From Bacillus australimaris (GTDB taxonomy: Bacteria > Bacillota > Bacilli > Bacillales > Bacillaceae), in NCBI RefSeq assembly GCF_001307105.1, contig NZ_LGYN01000001.1:248001-312000 (forward strand): a stretch of 64,000 nt of DNA, in the 5' to 3' direction. The notes beneath the pieces were generated by a model. The model had not been told where the DNA came from and made no database searches. It saw nothing but the letters and a program-made list of their open reading frames with translations. Shown here in pieces: positions 62,347 to 64,000 of the stretch (positions within the stretch are counted from its first letter, which is position 1; every line of letters starts with the position of its first letter). A program made the position numbers and the translations under genes.

Positions 62347-63457
62347 GACTTGTCACTCCTTTCTTCATCCGTTGATCATTTGGGTATTCTTTTGGTGATT
62401 CTTCTTCTTTTAAAATACGAAGTGCACCTTCTGCTAAGGACTGCAGTTCATTTTCACCTGGATACACAACAACATCTGAAATCCAGTCAATATACCCTCT
62501 AATACTTGACGTAATCTGTTTGCTGTATGCAAGTCCGCCTGTTAATACAATGACGTCCACTGCTCCTTTTAACACAGCACTCGCTGCACCAATTTCCTTG
62601 GCAATTTGATAGCACATTGCTTCATAAATCCGTGCTGCACGCTCATCACCTGCTTCTATCATGCGTTCTACTTTTACAGCGTCTGTCGTGCCAAGATAAC
62701 CCGCAAGCCCACCTTCGCCAATAATGCGTTTGAGCATTTCCTCTTGGGTATACTCACCAGAAAAACAAAGGTTCACGAGGTCACCTGTTGGTAAGGTTCC
62801 CGCTCGCTCAGGGCTGAAAGGACCTTCACCATGCAGACCGTTATTGACATCGATGACTTTCCCTTTTTCATGTACACCAATGGTGATACCGCCGCCCATA
62901 TGAGTAATAATCATGTTCAACTCTTCGTAACTTTTTCCAAAAGAAGCAGCTGTTTTTCTTGCGACCGCTTTTTGATTTAATGCATGAAAGATACTTTTTC
63001 TTTCGATCGTTGGCAGTCCTGAAATACGAGCAATTGGCTTTAGTTCATCCACCACAACTGGATCGACAATAAAAGCTGGGATATTCAGGCCAAGGGCAAT
63101 TTCTCTTGCGATGATCCCGCCGAGGTTGGATGCATGCTGGCCGGCATATCCTTCTTTTAGGTCTTCCACCATTTGCTCATTGACTTCATAGGTGCCTCCT
63201 TCGATTGGTCGAAGAAGGCCGCCGCGTCCGCAAACCGCATCAAACTTTGAGATGTTCATCCCCTGTTCATGCAGTGTTTTTAAAATAACTTCTTTGCGGA
63301 ATGAAAATTGATCAATGATATGTGGAAACTGCTTTAATTCCTCATCTGTATGTCTTAGTGTCGTTTCAAAAATAGAACGGTCATTGTGAAACACACCGAT
63401 TTTTGTTGAAGTAGAGCCAGGATTAATCGTGAGAATACGCCATTCTTTTGTCAGCAA
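62336..63457 (-). CDS. buk: Butyrate kinase Buk
   Basis: 373 residues, acetokinase/ASKHA family: [16 protein letters not shown] at the N-terminus, [38 protein letters not shown] and [10 protein letters not shown]. It converts (branched) acyl-phosphate plus ADP to acid and ATP, or the reverse. TTG at 63457 is eight bases after GGAGG; the TTG at 63463 given by the longest frame is too close. Between bcd and lpdV as in B. subtilis. Confidence 0.94.
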   Translation of the reverse strand: MLTKEWRILTINPGSTSTKIGVFHNDRSIFETTLRHTDEELKQFPHIIDQFSFRKEVILKTLHEQGMNISKFDAVCGRGGLLRPIEGGTYEVNEQMVEDLKEGYAGQHASNLGGIIAREIALGLNIPAFIVDPVVVDELKPIARISGLPTIERKSIFHALNQKAVARKTAASFGKSYEELNMIITHMGGGITIGVHEKGKVIDVNNGLHGEGPFSPERAGTLPTGDLVNLCFSGEYTQEEMLKRIIGEGGLAGYLGTTDAVKVERMIEAGDERAARIYEAMCYQIAKEIGAASAVLKGAVDVIVLTGGLAYSKQITSSIRGYIDWISDVVVYPGENELQSLAEGALRILKEEESPKEYPNDQRMKKGVTSHGN

Positions 63458-63490
63458 AAACAAAACCTCCGTTTCAACTCATTCTTCAAA

Positions 63491-64000
63491 TTAGCGACGA
63501 CTTAAAATATGTTGACCATTTTGCAGGAATTGACTTCTTGATTTACGCATTCTTTCAATTCGTTCTTCAGCCAATCGGTCTGCCGCTTTATAGGTTGGAA
63601 TGGCATCACGGTTAGAAATTTCAATCACACGTTCAATATTTTGATAAATGCCTTCGACTTTTTTCATCGCACGATCTGCATTATAGCCGTAAAGCTCATC
63701 AGCAACGTTAATCACACCGCCGGCATTGATGACATAATCAGGGGCATACACAATCCCCATTTCATGGATAAGATCTCCGTGATGCGTTTCTCTTAGCTGG
63801 TTATTCGCTGCACCTGCGATGACCTTTGCTTTTAACTTAGGAATTGTCATATCGTTAATGGTTGCGCCAAGTGCACACGGTGCATAAATATCACATTCTT
63901 GATCATAGATATCTTCTGGATCGACAGCTTTTGCCCCGAAGTCTTCAACAGCTCGCTTGACAGAGTCTTTGTTGATATCTGTGACAATGAGCTGTGCGCC
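63491..64000 (-). CDS. bcd: Leucine dehydrogenase Bcd (5' part outside window)
   Basis: The last 169 codons are present and the frame is open to the right edge. Visible: [14 protein letters not shown] (end of the NAD-binding fold), [30 protein letters not shown] and [21 protein letters not shown], all typical of leucine dehydrogenase. It deaminates Leu, Ile and Val oxidatively, supplying keto acids to the Bkd complex encoded downstream. An ATG at 63850 only marks an internal methionine. Confidence 0.94.
   Translation of the reverse strand, partial: GAQLIVTDINKDSVKRAVEDFGAKAVDPEDIYDQECDIYAPCALGATINDMTIPKLKAKVIAGAANNQLRETHHGDLIHEMGIVYAPDYVINAGGVINVADELYGYNADRAMKKVEGIYQNIERVIEISNRDAIPTYKAADRLAEERIERMRKSRSQFLQNGQHILSRR

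Noticed and set aside
63491..63850. A short complete gene starting at an internal methionine of bcd
   Set aside because: The frame continues without a stop to the window edge with leucine dehydrogenase sequence, so this is only part of bcd.

Overview
The window is a contiguous piece of a low-to-moderate GC Firmicute chromosome. Gene content and order match the Bacillus subtilis stretch from spoVA/sigF to the bkd (branched-chain keto acid) operon. Several genes absent from that stretch in B. subtilis point to the Bacillus pumilus group (pumilus/safensis/altitudinis). The strongest marker is a cyanide dihydratase (CynD) at 45615-46607. There are no rRNA or tRNA genes, insertion sequences, prophage genes or CRISPR arrays. 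Comparisons with B. subtilis are from memory, not from a search.

Layout. 1-9914 (minus): spoVAB (cut by the window edge), spoVAA, sigF-spoIIAB-spoIIAA, dacF, punA, deoB, xerD, yqzK, fur, spoIIM and a secreted subtilisin. Promoters resembling those for SigH, SigF, SigE and SigG sit in front of the expected sporulation genes. 10026-14888: brfA (ribosome rescue factor), an ElaA-type acetyltransferase, endonuclease Q, nudF, yqkF, yqkE, yqkD. 14916-18613 (minus): a rap-phr cassette with a ComA box, yqkC, yqkB, yqkA and a GNAT gene. 18894-22536 (plus): a YfmQ-like protein, Y-family polymerase yqjW behind a LexA box, a YolD-like partner and an MFS transporter. 22567-28092: coaA facing away from a CoA-disulfide reductase, yqjQ, yqjP, and proI behind a proline T-box. 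28268-34746: an LCI-like secreted peptide with a PhoP-type promoter, yqjN, yqjM, yqjL, an unusual aspartate aminotransferase and rnz. 34968-44123 is a sugar-phosphate block: zwf, a gmu-like PTS/glucosidase operon, gdh-glcU and gndA. 44222-47916: polymerase polYA, cynD, and mifM-yidC2. 47953-57575: an extra cheW, yqjE-D-C, a Prli42-like miniprotein, yqjB, yqjA, the artPQR amino-acid transporter, brxB, bmrU and a small membrane protein. 57641-64000: bkdB-bkdAB-bkdAA-lpdV-buk-bcd, with bcd cut by the window edge.

How the genes work together. The first 10 kb combines forespore control (SpoIIAA/AB/SigF), spore and cortex functions (DacF, SpoVA, SpoIIM) and nucleoside salvage (DeoB/PunA). The sugar block would import and hydrolyse beta-linked disaccharides and feed glucose or glucose-6-phosphate to GlcU/Gdh or Zwf and GndA. 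The bkd block turns branched-chain amino acids into acyl-CoA primers.

The most interesting points are in how genes are controlled or overlap. brfA carries its own intrinsic terminator before its stop codon. mifM is a stalling leader whose final codons unfold a hairpin that hides the yidC2 ribosome binding site. A phr pheromone gene lies wholly inside an open 42-codon extension of its rap gene. An LCI-like peptide gene sits behind four correctly spaced PhoP repeats. A 20-bp hairpin holds the ribosome binding site and start codon of yqjB. Many start codons were moved downstream of the longest open frame because the upstream start lies inside the Shine-Dalgarno (SD) sequence; each such choice is explained.
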